In this document: piece after piece, positions 25,427 to 33,986 of the stretch
Layout of the letters: each line of letters starts with the position of its first letter
Numbering within the stretch: position 1 is the first letter of the stretch
Assembly: GCA_947175035.1 (NCBI GenBank)
Contig: CAMWLG010000031.1
Span: 1 to 37,426 of the forward strand
From: an uncultured Lachnospiraceae bacterium
GTDB lineage: Bacteria > Bacillota > Clostridia > Lachnospirales > Lachnospiraceae
DNA: 37,426 nucleotides
Reading direction: 5' to 3'
Notes under the pieces: model-generated
Seen by the model: only the letters and a program-made list of their open reading frames with translations
Told to the model about the DNA's origin: nothing
The model's database searches: none
Position numbers and translations under genes: made by a program

Positions 25427-26506
25427 TTACTCTTCGTCCTTCCGCAGCTGTTTCTGAATCTTGTTGAACACATCCACAATCCCAGGGTCGTACATGCTGC
25501 CGCTTCTCTCGTTGATAATCTTCATACTCTCCGCCACGCAGTCGCCTTCGCCGGAACGCCGCTTCCAGATCAGGGTGTCAAAATCATTGACCACCGCCGT
25601 GATTCGGGCGGCAAGAGGAATCTCCTTACCCTTCACATTCTCGGGATAACCGCTTCCGTCCCAATTGGCATGATGATACCTGGCAATCAGTATCGCCATG
25701 TCAAGGAACCGGCTGCTATCATTCTCCGCGGCAATTTCCTCCAATATCTTGGCCCCCTCCTCCGCATAACTTCCAACCGCCTGATTCGGGTTCTTCCCAT
25801 CTCCCTCTTCCTGCAAGAGAATATTGTCCGGCATAATAATATTGCCTATGTCGTGAAGTTTAGCCGCCGTCCCGATGGTCTCTATGAATTCATCGGTGAT
25901 CAAATTCTCATACTGGGGAACCAGCTGAAGACTCTGGGCAAGAAGATGGCAATTATAACCCACCTTTTCCAGATGTCTCCCTATCTGGGGATTGCGCCTT
26001 TCCATCACCTTTGTCAAGGCTAACAGCACTCTCTCCCGTTCCTTCTCCATCTGTTTCTTTTGCTCAGCTACCATCTTGTGCATCATCCGGTTGTAATCTT
26101 CCATCTCCTGCTTGATCCGATAACTGTTGAGCTGGTTATTCACACGCATGACAACTTCCAGCCGGTCAAAGGGTTTGGGAATAAAGTCCACAGCCCCCGC
26201 CAGAAACGCCGCCTTCTTATCCTCACTGGTATCCGCCACTGTGATAAAAATAAACGGGATTCCTCTTGTCCTGGGGTTGCTTTTTAACAATTTGCAAAAC
26301 TCCAACCCATCCATTCCCGGCATGGAGAAATCAGACAGAATCAGCTGTGGCATGGTATCCTTCATAATGTCCAGCGCCGCCTCCACATTCAGGGCGCACA
26401 ATGCCTCATACCCTTCTGCCTGTATAATATTTTCCAAAATCTTCACATTGACACTCAGGTCGTCAACAATGAGTATTTTAGGTGGATTTTTCTTCTCTGC
26501 TTCCAT
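25427..26506 (-). CDS. Receiver - HD-GYP response regulator with degenerate HD-GYP site
   Basis: A 359-residue paralogue-like neighbour of the previous protein. The receiver is intact: Asp15/Asp16, phospho-acceptor Asp59 in LSDFSMP, Thr88 and Lys110. The output domain keeps HD (218-219 within HDIGN) and GYP (285-287), but the usual Lys of HDIGK is Asn221. The His expected in the HPxxG turn is Tyr246 (GSYAEEG), and HHE is HHA (277-279). These changes remove at least one expected metal ligand, so catalysis may be lost or altered; it could bind the nucleotide or act as a partner. It begins 18 bases after the kinase gene. Confidence 0.9.
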   Translation of the reverse strand: MEAEKKNPPKILIVDDLSVNVKILENIIQAEGYEALCALNVEAALDIMKDTMPQLILSDFSMPGMDGLEFCKLLKSNPRTRGIPFIFITVADTSEDKKAAFLAGAVDFIPKPFDRLEVVMRVNNQLNSYRIKQEMEDYNRMMHKMVAEQKKQMEKERERVLLALTKVMERRNPQIGRHLEKVGYNCHLLAQSLQLVPQYENLITDEFIETIGTAAKLHDIGNIIMPDNILLQEEGDGKNPNQAVGSYAEEGAKILEEIAAENDSSRFLDMAILIARYHHANWDGSGYPENVKGKEIPLAARITAVVNDFDTLIWKRRSGEGDCVAESMKIINERSGSMYDPGIVDVFNKIQKQLRKDEE

Positions 26507-26524
26507 GCTTCACACCCCCTTTCT

Positions 26525-27961
26525 TTAGTCTCCCAATCGCTCCGCCAGAGCAGCCTTCAACTGTTCATATGCTTCCATACTCTTCTCATAATTCTCCTTT
26601 CGGACAGCCATTCCCAGGCGCAGAACCAATCTCTTCATATCACCGTCCACGCCCTCTGTCAGCGCTTTGATGGTCTCAGTCATGGTCTCAGCGCGCTCCC
26701 AAGAACCAAGCTCCATGGACAATAACAGTTTCTCCATCCGCTTGTTAAGCTCCGCCTTGTTTTCCGGAGATCCAAAAGTAAGGTAATCACCATCCGACTC
26801 CTGCTCCATACCGACAGTGAGGTTCGACCACTTTTTGTATGTCTCGCTCAACTCCCTGCTCTCGCCCACATTCTGCCCTGTACGTAATCGGATGCTGAAA
26901 GAGAAACAACTCCCCTTTCCCTTCTCGCTCTCCACATGAATCAACCCATTCATCATTTCCACAAGCTGCTTTGTGATGGACAAACCCAGGCCCGTTCCGC
27001 CAAAACGTCTTGTGATGGAGGCATCCACCTGTTGAAAACTCTGGAACAGCTTATCCTGCTCCTCCTTGGTCATGCCGATTCCCGTGTCCTTCACCATAAA
27101 GAACAGTTCCACCTCATCATTGATCTGCAGGGTCTTGCTCACATCCACACTAATCTGCCCCACCAAGGTAAACTTTATGGCGTTGGAGAGCAAATTATTC
27201 AATATCTGATTAATTCTCAGGGCATCCCCTATGACAAATTGTGGAATATTTTCGTCTATGTAGACACTGACATGAAGCTCCTTTTTATTGAGTGCCGCCA
27301 TATGCGTGGCGATCACCTGATCCATCATTTTATAGAAATCGAATTCCGTCTCCTCCAGCGTAAACTTGCCCGCCTCCATCTTGGAAAAATCCAAAATATT
27401 GTTGATGATGGCGGACATATTGTCACAGCAATAGAGAATGATCTGCAGGGTCTCCCGCTGGGCTTGATCCTCTATGCTGTCCAGCAGAAAAGTCACATGT
27501 CCCTTGATGCCATTGACCGGCGTTCTCAGCTCATGGGTAACATTGGCGGTAAATTCGTTCCGCACCCGCAGGTTCACACTCTCCTCCTCCTTCAATTGGC
27601 GAACCAGCATATCCATACTTTTGTCCCATGTGATATCCCGGGCCAGAAGGCAGTCCACCCCCTCCTCCACAGGGACGAACCGCAGTGTCACCGGAAAACA
27701 GGAGCTGTTCTTTCGATAGATCACCGTCTCCTCCACCTCTTGAAGTTTCGTGATGTCAAAGTCGGCATTTGCCCCCGCGTCCTGCTGAAATTCCTGTTGG
27801 AAAAGCTTCTGCATATTGCACTGCTCCAGCTCCTCCTTCGTGTAATCCAGCTTTTCCCTGGCAGAACGATTGGCATACAACACCTTCCCAAGCTTGTCAA
27901 AAGCAATGACTATCTCCGCTGTCTCCTCCGCTACCACGGAATCTAAGCGCTCTATCTCCAT
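26525..27961 (-). CDS. Soluble PAS-domain sensor histidine kinase
   Basis: A 478-residue kinase without membrane spans. The start at 27961 has AAGGAAG upstream at 9 bases; an ATG three codons earlier touches that site. A PAS domain (about 10-115) contains IAFDKLGKVLYANRSARE. HisKA has His143 in NVTHELRTPVNG. The ATPase domain has NNLLSNAIKFT, DTGIGM and GGTGLGLSI. The last 80 residues are helical (ETIKALTEGVDGDMKR) and vaguely HPt-like but without a phospho-accepting His. It likely senses an internal signal and phosphorylates the receiver-HD-GYP protein encoded 18 bases downstream. Confidence 0.92.
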   Translation of the reverse strand: MEIERLDSVVAEETAEIVIAFDKLGKVLYANRSAREKLDYTKEELEQCNMQKLFQQEFQQDAGANADFDITKLQEVEETVIYRKNSSCFPVTLRFVPVEEGVDCLLARDITWDKSMDMLVRQLKEEESVNLRVRNEFTANVTHELRTPVNGIKGHVTFLLDSIEDQAQRETLQIILYCCDNMSAIINNILDFSKMEAGKFTLEETEFDFYKMMDQVIATHMAALNKKELHVSVYIDENIPQFVIGDALRINQILNNLLSNAIKFTLVGQISVDVSKTLQINDEVELFFMVKDTGIGMTKEEQDKLFQSFQQVDASITRRFGGTGLGLSITKQLVEMMNGLIHVESEKGKGSCFSFSIRLRTGQNVGESRELSETYKKWSNLTVGMEQESDGDYLTFGSPENKAELNKRMEKLLLSMELGSWERAETMTETIKALTEGVDGDMKRLVLRLGMAVRKENYEKSMEAYEQLKAALAERLGD

Positions 27962-28018
27962 ATTCCTCATCTTCCTTTCCGAAAAATATCCCTTGATTCG
28001 TCATTTTCCGTCACCGTG

Positions 28019-28047
28019 ATTATACCATGTTTTCAAGCCATTCACAA
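28019..28047 (-). promoter_or_regulatory. Sigma-A promoter of the PAS kinase operon
   Basis: Minus-strand TTGTGA (28047-28042), a 17-base spacer ending TGG, then TATAAT (28024-28019), giving a leader of about 50 bases to the ATG at 27961. Confidence 0.65.
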
Positions 28048-28095
28048 CTTTCTTTTGTACCAGAGGCGGATTTCCCACAGCTACAAGCAGCCCCT

Positions 28096-28707
28096 CTATG
28101 CTTCATCAGACGCCTGCCCGTCATGTGCGAGCCATTTGCATTCCGTCATTTCCATATGGCTGAATATCGCTTTAAAAGAGGAATCTTCCGGACTACAGGC
28201 ATAAATTCCAAATTGAATTTTATCGGACGCTTTCCACATATGGCATATTCTCATTTGCTGAAACTTTTCGCCATCCGCAGAACATTCTATGCAAAAATCA
28301 TCCTCTCTGCGGCTCAATCGATACCACATGGATTTGATCGAAGCATCTATTTCCGTGGTTGCCCAGTCAGAATATCCATGATTCGTCACAACACTCCCCA
28401 AATGTTGAAATACATCGTTTTCGTATTCAATGGAACCTTTTAACCAGTTTTCACTGTCCAGATACATCACAATTCCGCATTGGTCAAAACGGTGATGACT
28501 CTGCTCAAACTCCGTTTTGACAACAAATGAAAAAAATTTCTCTCGTGTTTCCATTTGCAGCACGGGTGCATTGTCATTCCGGAAATGATAATATGTGCGC
28601 TGCCATAAATCAGTGTGCGGCTTTGTTACAATTTCAACTTGATTAGGTGTGATTGTGTACGCTTCCGGCTCTCTCGTCCATTGCAATTGATTCACATCAA
28701 ATTTCAT
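28096..28707 (-). CDS. DUF1349 domain protein (concanavalin-like fold)
   Basis: A 203-residue protein that starts MKFDVNQLQWTREPEAYTIT. The ATG at 28707 has GGAGG five bases upstream; a much longer reading upstream would run through the neighbouring acetyltransferase gene and is not real. Landmarks of DUF1349/YesU-type beta-sandwich proteins are KTEFEQSHHRFDQCGIVMYL, NWLKGSIEYE and MWYRLSRREDDFCIECSADG. Members bind or act on small sugars or remain uncharacterised. No signal peptide is present. It follows the GNAT gene by 19 bases and is probably its operon partner. Confidence 0.88.
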   Translation of the reverse strand: MKFDVNQLQWTREPEAYTITPNQVEIVTKPHTDLWQRTYYHFRNDNAPVLQMETREKFFSFVVKTEFEQSHHRFDQCGIVMYLDSENWLKGSIEYENDVFQHLGSVVTNHGYSDWATTEIDASIKSMWYRLSRREDDFCIECSADGEKFQQMRICHMWKASDKIQFGIYACSPEDSSFKAIFSHMEMTECKWLAHDGQASDEA

Positions 28708-28726
28708 ATTTTCCTCCATACCAGCA

Positions 28727-29260
28727 CTACAATAAATTTCCGTCTGAATCATAAAACGCATCGCAATAAACCAGTTTTCCAGAAGTCTTATTCTTTGCCG
28801 ATCCATCAAGAAACATGATCTGTATATGCTCATTATCAAACTCATTATCCGATACCGTAATCCCATAAGGTTTCCCGCTCTCAAATCCAAACCGAGTATA
28901 ATAACCTCCTCCCAGCAGAACAATCCACGAATAATTTAATTCTTTGGCTCTGCTGATACATTCTCTTACAAGGGCGGAACCGACTCCTGCATTTTGATAT
29001 TCTTTCTGTACTCCTAACGGGCCCAGCGCCAGACCAGACTGACCACCGATCACAGCCTTTGTCAGTGCGTTATAGCCAATCACAGCTTCTCCGTCTAAGG
29101 CAATCACACATAACTCCGGCACATATCCGTCTGATCTCAATACTGTTTCCGCAAATTCCCATTCATTGAAAACTTCATTGCTCCCCTCACGAAAGAATGC
29201 ACTTTTTAAAACCGTTTTCGTTTCTTGCAGATATAAATTTTCAAATGTCTTTAGTTCCAT
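28727..29260 (-). CDS. GNAT-family N-acetyltransferase
   Basis: A 177-residue acetyltransferase. Strand and loop motifs of the acetyl-CoA site are clear: LALGPLGVQKEYQNAGVGSA, then LVRECISRAKELNY. The C-terminal part has WIVLLGGGYYTRFGFESGKP, typical of the YhbS-like GNAT subgroup. The substrate is unknown. GGAGAG lies before the ATG. An extended -10 (TGTTATAAT at 29306-29298, minus strand) is a candidate promoter. It is the first gene of a pair with the DUF1349 gene. Confidence 0.9.
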   Translation of the reverse strand: MELKTFENLYLQETKTVLKSAFFREGSNEVFNEWEFAETVLRSDGYVPELCVIALDGEAVIGYNALTKAVIGGQSGLALGPLGVQKEYQNAGVGSALVRECISRAKELNYSWIVLLGGGYYTRFGFESGKPYGITVSDNEFDNEHIQIMFLDGSAKNKTSGKLVYCDAFYDSDGNLL

Positions 29261-29297
29261 AATCTCTCCACTTCCTATGAATAAAGCTACTTTTTTA

Positions 29298-29306
29298 ATT
29301 ATAACA
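29298..29306 (-). promoter_or_regulatory. Candidate extended -10 promoter of the GNAT/DUF1349 pair
   Basis: Minus-strand TGTTATAAT about 38 bases before the GNAT ATG, with no clear -35. Confidence 0.45.
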
Positions 29307-29419
29307 TGCCAGCCCTCCGAAAAATAGTCTGAATTGAAAATAGAGCTGATTTATTCCCGGATATGTGATAAAATCATTCCAGACAATGAATCGAAATATG
29401 AGAGGGAGAGAATCGCAAA

Positions 29420-29929
29420 ATGAAGTTTCAAGAAAAAGATATTCACTTAATGATAGACGGGATGGGTATCGTATTTTATTCGCCTGAAACAAACAAAAAT
29501 ATTCCTGAAGGCTGTAACTTCTTTATAGAAGAATATGAAAAACCGGAAGATGTGGTGAAACACATCAAGAAGGGCGATGTGGTAGGTTTTTGCACTGGAA
29601 CCGGTGGAAATTTTACACTCAAGTTTAGAGAAGGCTACCCTGAAGAAGAATTATTCACGGAATATCCCGTTGCGCTTCGCCTGGGCATTGATATCCAAGA
29701 TGAAAAATTATGCGTAATTGATTTGTTTTGGTTGATGGACTGGAATCCGGAGTGTCCTGTGGAACAAATCATTCCCATAGATTCGGGATATTACCATATC
29801 ACATTATGCACAAAGCAGCCTGATTCGGGCATTTGGGGTGATGAACAGACCATATTTGTGTATTTAAACAAATTAGATTCCATGCCGGAATTGAAGTATT
29901 TTGGTGTACCTACGCTGCTTCCACAGTGA
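29420..29929 (+). CDS. Hypothetical protein, 169 residues
   Basis: An unrecognised soluble protein starting MKFQEKDIHLMIDGMGIVFY, with a purine-rich ribosome site (GAGAGGGAGAG) upstream. It appears beta-rich, with DVVGFCTGTGGNFTLKFREG in the middle and DSGYYHITLCTKQPDSGIWG later, and has no membrane span. The size and fold-like pattern are similar to small immunity or SUKH/DUF-type proteins, but I cannot place it. It faces the DUF4143 ATPase gene, which ends 75 bases downstream on the other strand. No terminator was found between them. Confidence 0.7.
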   Translation: MKFQEKDIHLMIDGMGIVFYSPETNKNIPEGCNFFIEEYEKPEDVVKHIKKGDVVGFCTGTGGNFTLKFREGYPEEELFTEYPVALRLGIDIQDEKLCVIDLFWLMDWNPECPVEQIIPIDSGYYHITLCTKQPDSGIWGDEQTIFVYLNKLDSMPELKYFGVPTLLPQ

Positions 29930-30004
29930 TTAACAATTTTAGAATTATTTGTTTTCAAGAGTCATTTTGGGCTGGAAAAATGTGTGACAAGTTCTTCCGA
30001 GTAT

Positions 30005-31231
30005 TCATACTCCCGCCACAGGAAAGTACCACGCATCACGACTATATGGCAGCATCTCATCCGCCATACACAAAATCACCCCCGGCTGAACATCCATTTT
30101 CAGCTTATTAAGCACAGAAAAGTTTTTATCGGCATGATCCGGCATCTTTGCTTTCTTTATTTCCACAGGATAGATTCTGTCTCCTTCCACAAACAGCAAA
30201 TCAATCTCTTTGCCGTCAATATCCCGATAGTAATATAAATCCGGTCTCTTTCCCGCGTTATAATAATTTTTTACAATCTCACTGACCGCATAGGTCTCAA
30301 AAAACGCTCCATCCATAGCGCCATTTTCTAAGGTTTCCGCATTGGGCCATCTGCACAGATACGCGGCAAGACCAGTATCCAGAAAATACATTTTTGGTGT
30401 TTTTACCAGTCTGTTTGTAATATTGTTATAATATGGGCGAAGGATATAAATAATCCCGGAACGCTCCAAAATAGAAACCCACTCTTTTGCTGTGGGCGCG
30501 GATACGCCAATCGCATTTGCAATCTCGCTATATTTTAGTTCCATGGAAGTCCTTGCGGCCATAAACACGAGGAAATCATAGAACTCACCCAGTTTTCCCA
30601 CCAGTGACAAATCCTTAATATCCCGCTCCAGATAGGTGTTAACATAATCCGCATAGAATCGCTCTCGATCCATATCAGATACAATCAGCTTTGGCATTCC
30701 TCCCCTAAAAATCCGCTCGTATATCTCATGGACATTTCTGGAACTGCAATATTGCATTCTCTCCCGGAGCTTTTCAAGTGCCGGTTGAAAGACACATGCC
30801 CCCCGTCCATCCAACTCGGCAGCTGATAGACTGGACATGTCAAAGACCGCTATCCTGCCCGCCAGAGACTCCGATACATCCTTCATCATTTTGAATTTCT
30901 GGGAACCGGTAAGCCAGTACATTCCATTGTTATCCTCACCGTCTAACGCCTTCTGATCCACAATCCTCTTCATCTCCAGCAGAATAGAAGGCACACGCTG
31001 AAACTCATCAATCAGAAGCGGATAACCATAAGTTTCAAAGAAAAGCGCCGGGTCTTTCTCTGCGAGCCTTCTTGCATTTCCATCATCCAACGTCACATAT
31101 CGGCGCTCCTTTTCCTTTATATGATTCAACATGGTTGACTTCCCTACCTGCCGCTGTCCGCACACCATGACTACCGGGTATAGTTTTGACGCTTCTCTGA
31201 CCTGATTTTCCAAATGTCTCTGTATATACAA
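30005..31231 (-). CDS. AAA-type ATPase with DUF4143 domain
   Basis: A 408-residue protein. The N-terminal AAA_14 ATPase has Walker A GQRQVGKST (25-33) and Walker B LLIDEFQ (Asp75/Glu76). The C-terminal DUF4143 region has LKYSEIANAIGVSAPTAKEW (a winged-helix-like segment), FLDTGLAAYL and a PD-(D/E)XK-like end, EIDLLFVEGDRIYPVEIKK. This is a very widespread bacterial and archaeal family, often mobile and with unknown role. The start is a TTG with GGAGG 8 bases upstream. A perfect 15-base inverted repeat covers its promoter region, suggesting tight and perhaps self-exerted control. Confidence 0.92.
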   Translation of the reverse strand: MYIQRHLENQVREASKLYPVVMVCGQRQVGKSTMLNHIKEKERRYVTLDDGNARRLAEKDPALFFETYGYPLLIDEFQRVPSILLEMKRIVDQKALDGEDNNGMYWLTGSQKFKMMKDVSESLAGRIAVFDMSSLSAAELDGRGACVFQPALEKLRERMQYCSSRNVHEIYERIFRGGMPKLIVSDMDRERFYADYVNTYLERDIKDLSLVGKLGEFYDFLVFMAARTSMELKYSEIANAIGVSAPTAKEWVSILERSGIIYILRPYYNNITNRLVKTPKMYFLDTGLAAYLCRWPNAETLENGAMDGAFFETYAVSEIVKNYYNAGKRPDLYYYRDIDGKEIDLLFVEGDRIYPVEIKKAKMPDHADKNFSVLNKLKMDVQPGVILCMADEMLPYSRDAWYFPVAGV

Positions 31232-31253
31232 TGGTTTAACCTCCTCGACAACT

Positions 31254-31290
31254 TTCGAGTAAAATAAACTTACACTTTATTTTACTCGAA
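31254..31290. promoter_or_regulatory. Perfect 15-bp inverted repeat operator candidate at the DUF4143 promoter
   Basis: TTCGAGTAAAATAAA (31254-31268) and its exact complement (31276-31290) flank a 7-base spacer. The distal arm covers the -10 of the minus-strand promoter and the proximal arm covers the start of the transcript, the ideal place for repressor binding. The A+T-rich arms and lack of a T-run argue against a terminator. Confidence 0.75.
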
Positions 31291-31307
31291 TCAAGTGCGG
31301 GTGTCAA
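31279..31307 (-). promoter_or_regulatory. Sigma-A promoter of the DUF4143 ATPase gene
   Basis: Minus-strand TTGACA (31307-31302), a 17-base spacer, then TAAAAT (31284-31279). The transcript would start near 31272 inside the inverted repeat. Confidence 0.75.
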
Positions 31308-31361
31308 TCTAATCCTTCCTCTTTATTTCGACTTTTCTTGCATAAAAAATGCCATAAAATT

Positions 31362-31388
31362 GGGCAGAGAATCATTTTTTCTCTGCCC
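31362..31388 (-). terminator. Hairpin terminator after the FIST-GGDEF gene
   Basis: On the minus strand GGGCAGAGAA pairs exactly with TTCTCTGCCC around a 7-base loop, followed by AATTTTATGG. It lies 21 bases after the stop at 31410. Confidence 0.75.
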
Positions 31389-31409
31389 GTCTTTTCAACC
31401 TAGTCTGTC

Positions 31410-33179
31410 TCAATCCAGCCTTACGACCTGATTTTTTCCACCCGCCTTTGCCATATAAAGAGCTTTGTCTACCCTGTTATAAAGCGCGTCTGCGGTTTCA
31501 TCCTTTGCCTGTGTCACGCCAATGCTGACTGTCTGGCAGCCGGCAGTTTCATAGGATACCGAAGCAAACGCCATACGGATTTTCTCTGCCAGTGTTACCG
31601 CGTCATCCGCATTGCTATCCGACAGCAATATCATAAATTCCTCGCCACCCCAACGCCCCAGGTAGCAGCAGTCTAATCCAGTCGTTGTCTTCCTGAGCAC
31701 GTCAGACAGCGCCTGAATCACACAGTCGCCCTCCTGGTGTCCATAGATATCATTTACCTTTTTAAAATTATCAATATCCAGCATAATCAGAGAAATATTG
31801 TTACGCGCTCCCTGATATGTACGTTTATCCAAGGCACTGCGAATCCTTCTCTCAATCTCCGCACGGTTATAAAGCCTTGTCAACCCGTCCGTAATAGAAT
31901 TTAAAGCAAGCTTCTGATTCATTTCCTCCAACTCTGCAGTGGATGCCTCGATAAAGGAAACAAAACGTCTGATAATAGGTATCTTTTCGTCAGTGTCAAT
32001 CTGTGCCTTGGCAAAATTCACTTTTTCGCCTGTCTTCGGCGGTTCTCCTTCTCGCATGGCAACAAGCACAAGGGTCACATTGAAATTGAGCATATCGCCC
32101 TTTATGCGTATAAACTCGCCATGTGTATAAAAACCCGTCGTAGGCGCGACACTGTTAAACAAAATCGTCTCGTCACTGATATGTTCGTCTCCCCAAAACG
32201 CCTTTCTGGCGGCACAGGAAAAGGTCTGTATCACCTCCGGCCCAAAATCCGCGATCTTCTGTCCATCCTCCCTGATACTGGCAAGAATTGTTTCCGGGTC
32301 ACCATAGGCCAGCCTTACCATCGCATCCTCCTGCATGTCAGAGGACATTACAAGAGAATCGTCATCATTGACGGCCAGCGGACAACGCAGAATGTCAATA
32401 TCGCCATGTTCCAAAAAGAGCGGGAATTCCAGCGTATTGGAGAAAAATCTTTCATTTTTGTTGATATTCAAAAATCTCCGGTATACGTCCAAGGCAGGTT
32501 TGCCGTCCAGCTCATACAAGATCTCCCTGTCCGCCTTTGTGACCCTGAATTTTCTTTTTAATGGCTTCCATCCCGAAATAAAGGTGCTATATGTATGGAA
32601 ATCGTTTCCGCCCAACAGCAGGAAAATGATACCATGCTCCAAAAAACCGTTTCCTTTGGAAAACACCAACGCCCTCTCATCATCCATATCGGGATTAAAT
32701 GCACCGCCGCCAAATACCTGAATATCCTCCCGCAAACCGCTCATTTCATTACAGAACTCCATCATGGACATATCCATGATCGTGGCATGCATTTCCACCG
32801 CCTGAACCCACGGATTTGCATCACAGTGTTTCTTAAGCGCCGCCACATCCTTCGCCGCATTTTCCTCCGTAAAAGGAAGCTGCAAAATTTTTGCCTGAGT
32901 AGTCTCATATTCAAAAATGGTACAGGTTAAAATAATCTTGGTGTCCGACAATGCCCCATCCATGATATTGGCGTTCGATGTACATCCCAAATACAACGCA
33001 TCGGGCATTTCATTATCCAGACAATCACAAATATGCCGGATATGCTCAAGCTCCATATCCTCCGAATATATTCTGAATATGGTGGCATAACCCGAATGGG
33101 AAGTCCGCCACTCTTTAATTTCCTTCAGCTTTTCAAGGAAGCCCTTGTCATCTTTATAGAGAATTTGAAATTGTTTCAT
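31410..33179 (-). CDS. FIST-sensor diguanylate cyclase (GGDEF)
   Basis: A 589-residue cytoplasmic protein. FIST and FIST-C sensor domains span about residues 25-385 (DALYLGCTSNANIMDG, then VFGGGAFNPDMDDERALVFS). FIST domains are thought to sense small ligands such as amino acids. After a coiled linker (ASTAELEEMNQKLALNSITD) comes a GGDEF domain with LTRLYNRAEIE, DIDNFKKVNDIYGHQEGD and the catalytic GGEEF at 511-515. It should make cyclic di-GMP from two GTP. The inhibitory RxxD site normally just before GGEEF reads TGLD, so product inhibition may be weak. The start ATG follows AGGAGAGGG. Confidence 0.93.
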   Translation of the reverse strand: MKQFQILYKDDKGFLEKLKEIKEWRTSHSGYATIFRIYSEDMELEHIRHICDCLDNEMPDALYLGCTSNANIMDGALSDTKIILTCTIFEYETTQAKILQLPFTEENAAKDVAALKKHCDANPWVQAVEMHATIMDMSMMEFCNEMSGLREDIQVFGGGAFNPDMDDERALVFSKGNGFLEHGIIFLLLGGNDFHTYSTFISGWKPLKRKFRVTKADREILYELDGKPALDVYRRFLNINKNERFFSNTLEFPLFLEHGDIDILRCPLAVNDDDSLVMSSDMQEDAMVRLAYGDPETILASIREDGQKIADFGPEVIQTFSCAARKAFWGDEHISDETILFNSVAPTTGFYTHGEFIRIKGDMLNFNVTLVLVAMREGEPPKTGEKVNFAKAQIDTDEKIPIIRRFVSFIEASTAELEEMNQKLALNSITDGLTRLYNRAEIERRIRSALDKRTYQGARNNISLIMLDIDNFKKVNDIYGHQEGDCVIQALSDVLRKTTTGLDCCYLGRWGGEEFMILLSDSNADDAVTLAEKIRMAFASVSYETAGCQTVSIGVTQAKDETADALYNRVDKALYMAKAGGKNQVVRLD

Positions 33180-33221
33180 GACCCTCTCCTATGTGTTGCT
33201 TTATAATCTCTTCCACAATAT

Positions 33222-33250
33222 ATTATAATTGTTCTTTATTCGAAAAACAA
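33222..33250 (-). promoter_or_regulatory. Promoter of the FIST-GGDEF gene
   Basis: Minus-strand TTGTTT (33250-33245), a 17-base spacer, then TATAAT (33227-33222), about 43 bases before the ATG. Confidence 0.55.
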
Positions 33251-33314
33251 GAAGAAAACCATCTTTGAATATATTTTTTGCTTACAGGCTTTTCTAAAAA
33301 TATCGACCATCTCA

Positions 33315-33986
33315 TTAGTTCACGAGTGCCCCCTGCACAAGAAGCCTCGCGTTATTTTCTCCACCCAAACAGGTTGAGAGTGTCAGTATTTCCTCCGTAT
33401 TTTCAGGCGCGCCCATCCGATTTGCAAATTCATGAAACTCTAATTCGTCAGAAAAATCCAAATAATATGCCTCATCACTTATATCTGTTACCTTGACTGC
33501 AAAAATATTATAGTGCTTTACTTTACCATCTTTATCAAGACAGATTTCCGAATGGTTCTGAATAAAATCTTCTTCTAAAAAATATCGCAGCTGACCAAAC
33601 ATCAAAAGACTACCATCCAAGTCCCGTGCATCATGTCCGTAGATGATTGTATGCGGTGATGTGGCAGCATCACATCTATAATCCATAAAGATTGCACCCA
33701 GTTCACTTTCTTCGCCCGTAACTGCCGTATGCAAATATTTTAAATTATCAGTCCCACGTACCACAGGAAATGTTATGTCAGAATCCGGAATATACAAATT
33801 ACAGTAATAATCTTCATTGATCCTTGATACATCATTTGAATCCAATCTTTTCGTGGATTTTTGTACGTCCATAAAATAATGAATCATATCTGGAATTAAC
33901 AATATTGCCACCACGAAAGCAATGATTGCTATGGCTTCAAAAACATATGTACTGCTGTTTTTCTTATATTTTTTATTTTTTCGCAA
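33315..33986 (-). CDS. srtB: Class B sortase
   Basis: A 223-residue membrane-anchored transpeptidase. A basic N-terminus (RKNKKYKKN) and one span (about residues 15-32) precede the catalytic domain. The catalytic residues are His118 in IIYGHD, Cys206 in TLSTC and Arg214 in ARLLVQG. I chose the TTG at 33986 because GAGAGG lies 8 bases upstream; an earlier TTG at 34013 has no ribosome site and would lengthen the overlap. Sortase B enzymes cleave a sorting signal and attach the protein to peptidoglycan. The gene overlaps by 14 bases the end of its probable substrate gene, which carries a VPNTG signal. Confidence 0.92.
   Translation of the reverse strand: MRKNKKYKKNSSTYVFEAIAIIAFVVAILLIPDMIHYFMDVQKSTKRLDSNDVSRINEDYYCNLYIPDSDITFPVVRGTDNLKYLHTAVTGEESELGAIFMDYRCDAATSPHTIIYGHDARDLDGSLLMFGQLRYFLEEDFIQNHSEICLDKDGKVKHYNIFAVKVTDISDEAYYLDFSDELEFHEFANRMGAPENTEEILTLSTCLGGENNARLLVQGALVN

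Noticed and set aside
28708..28923. Longer N-terminus of the DUF1349 protein
   Set aside because: It would run through the end of the acetyltransferase gene, and the internal ATG at 28707 has a perfect ribosome site.
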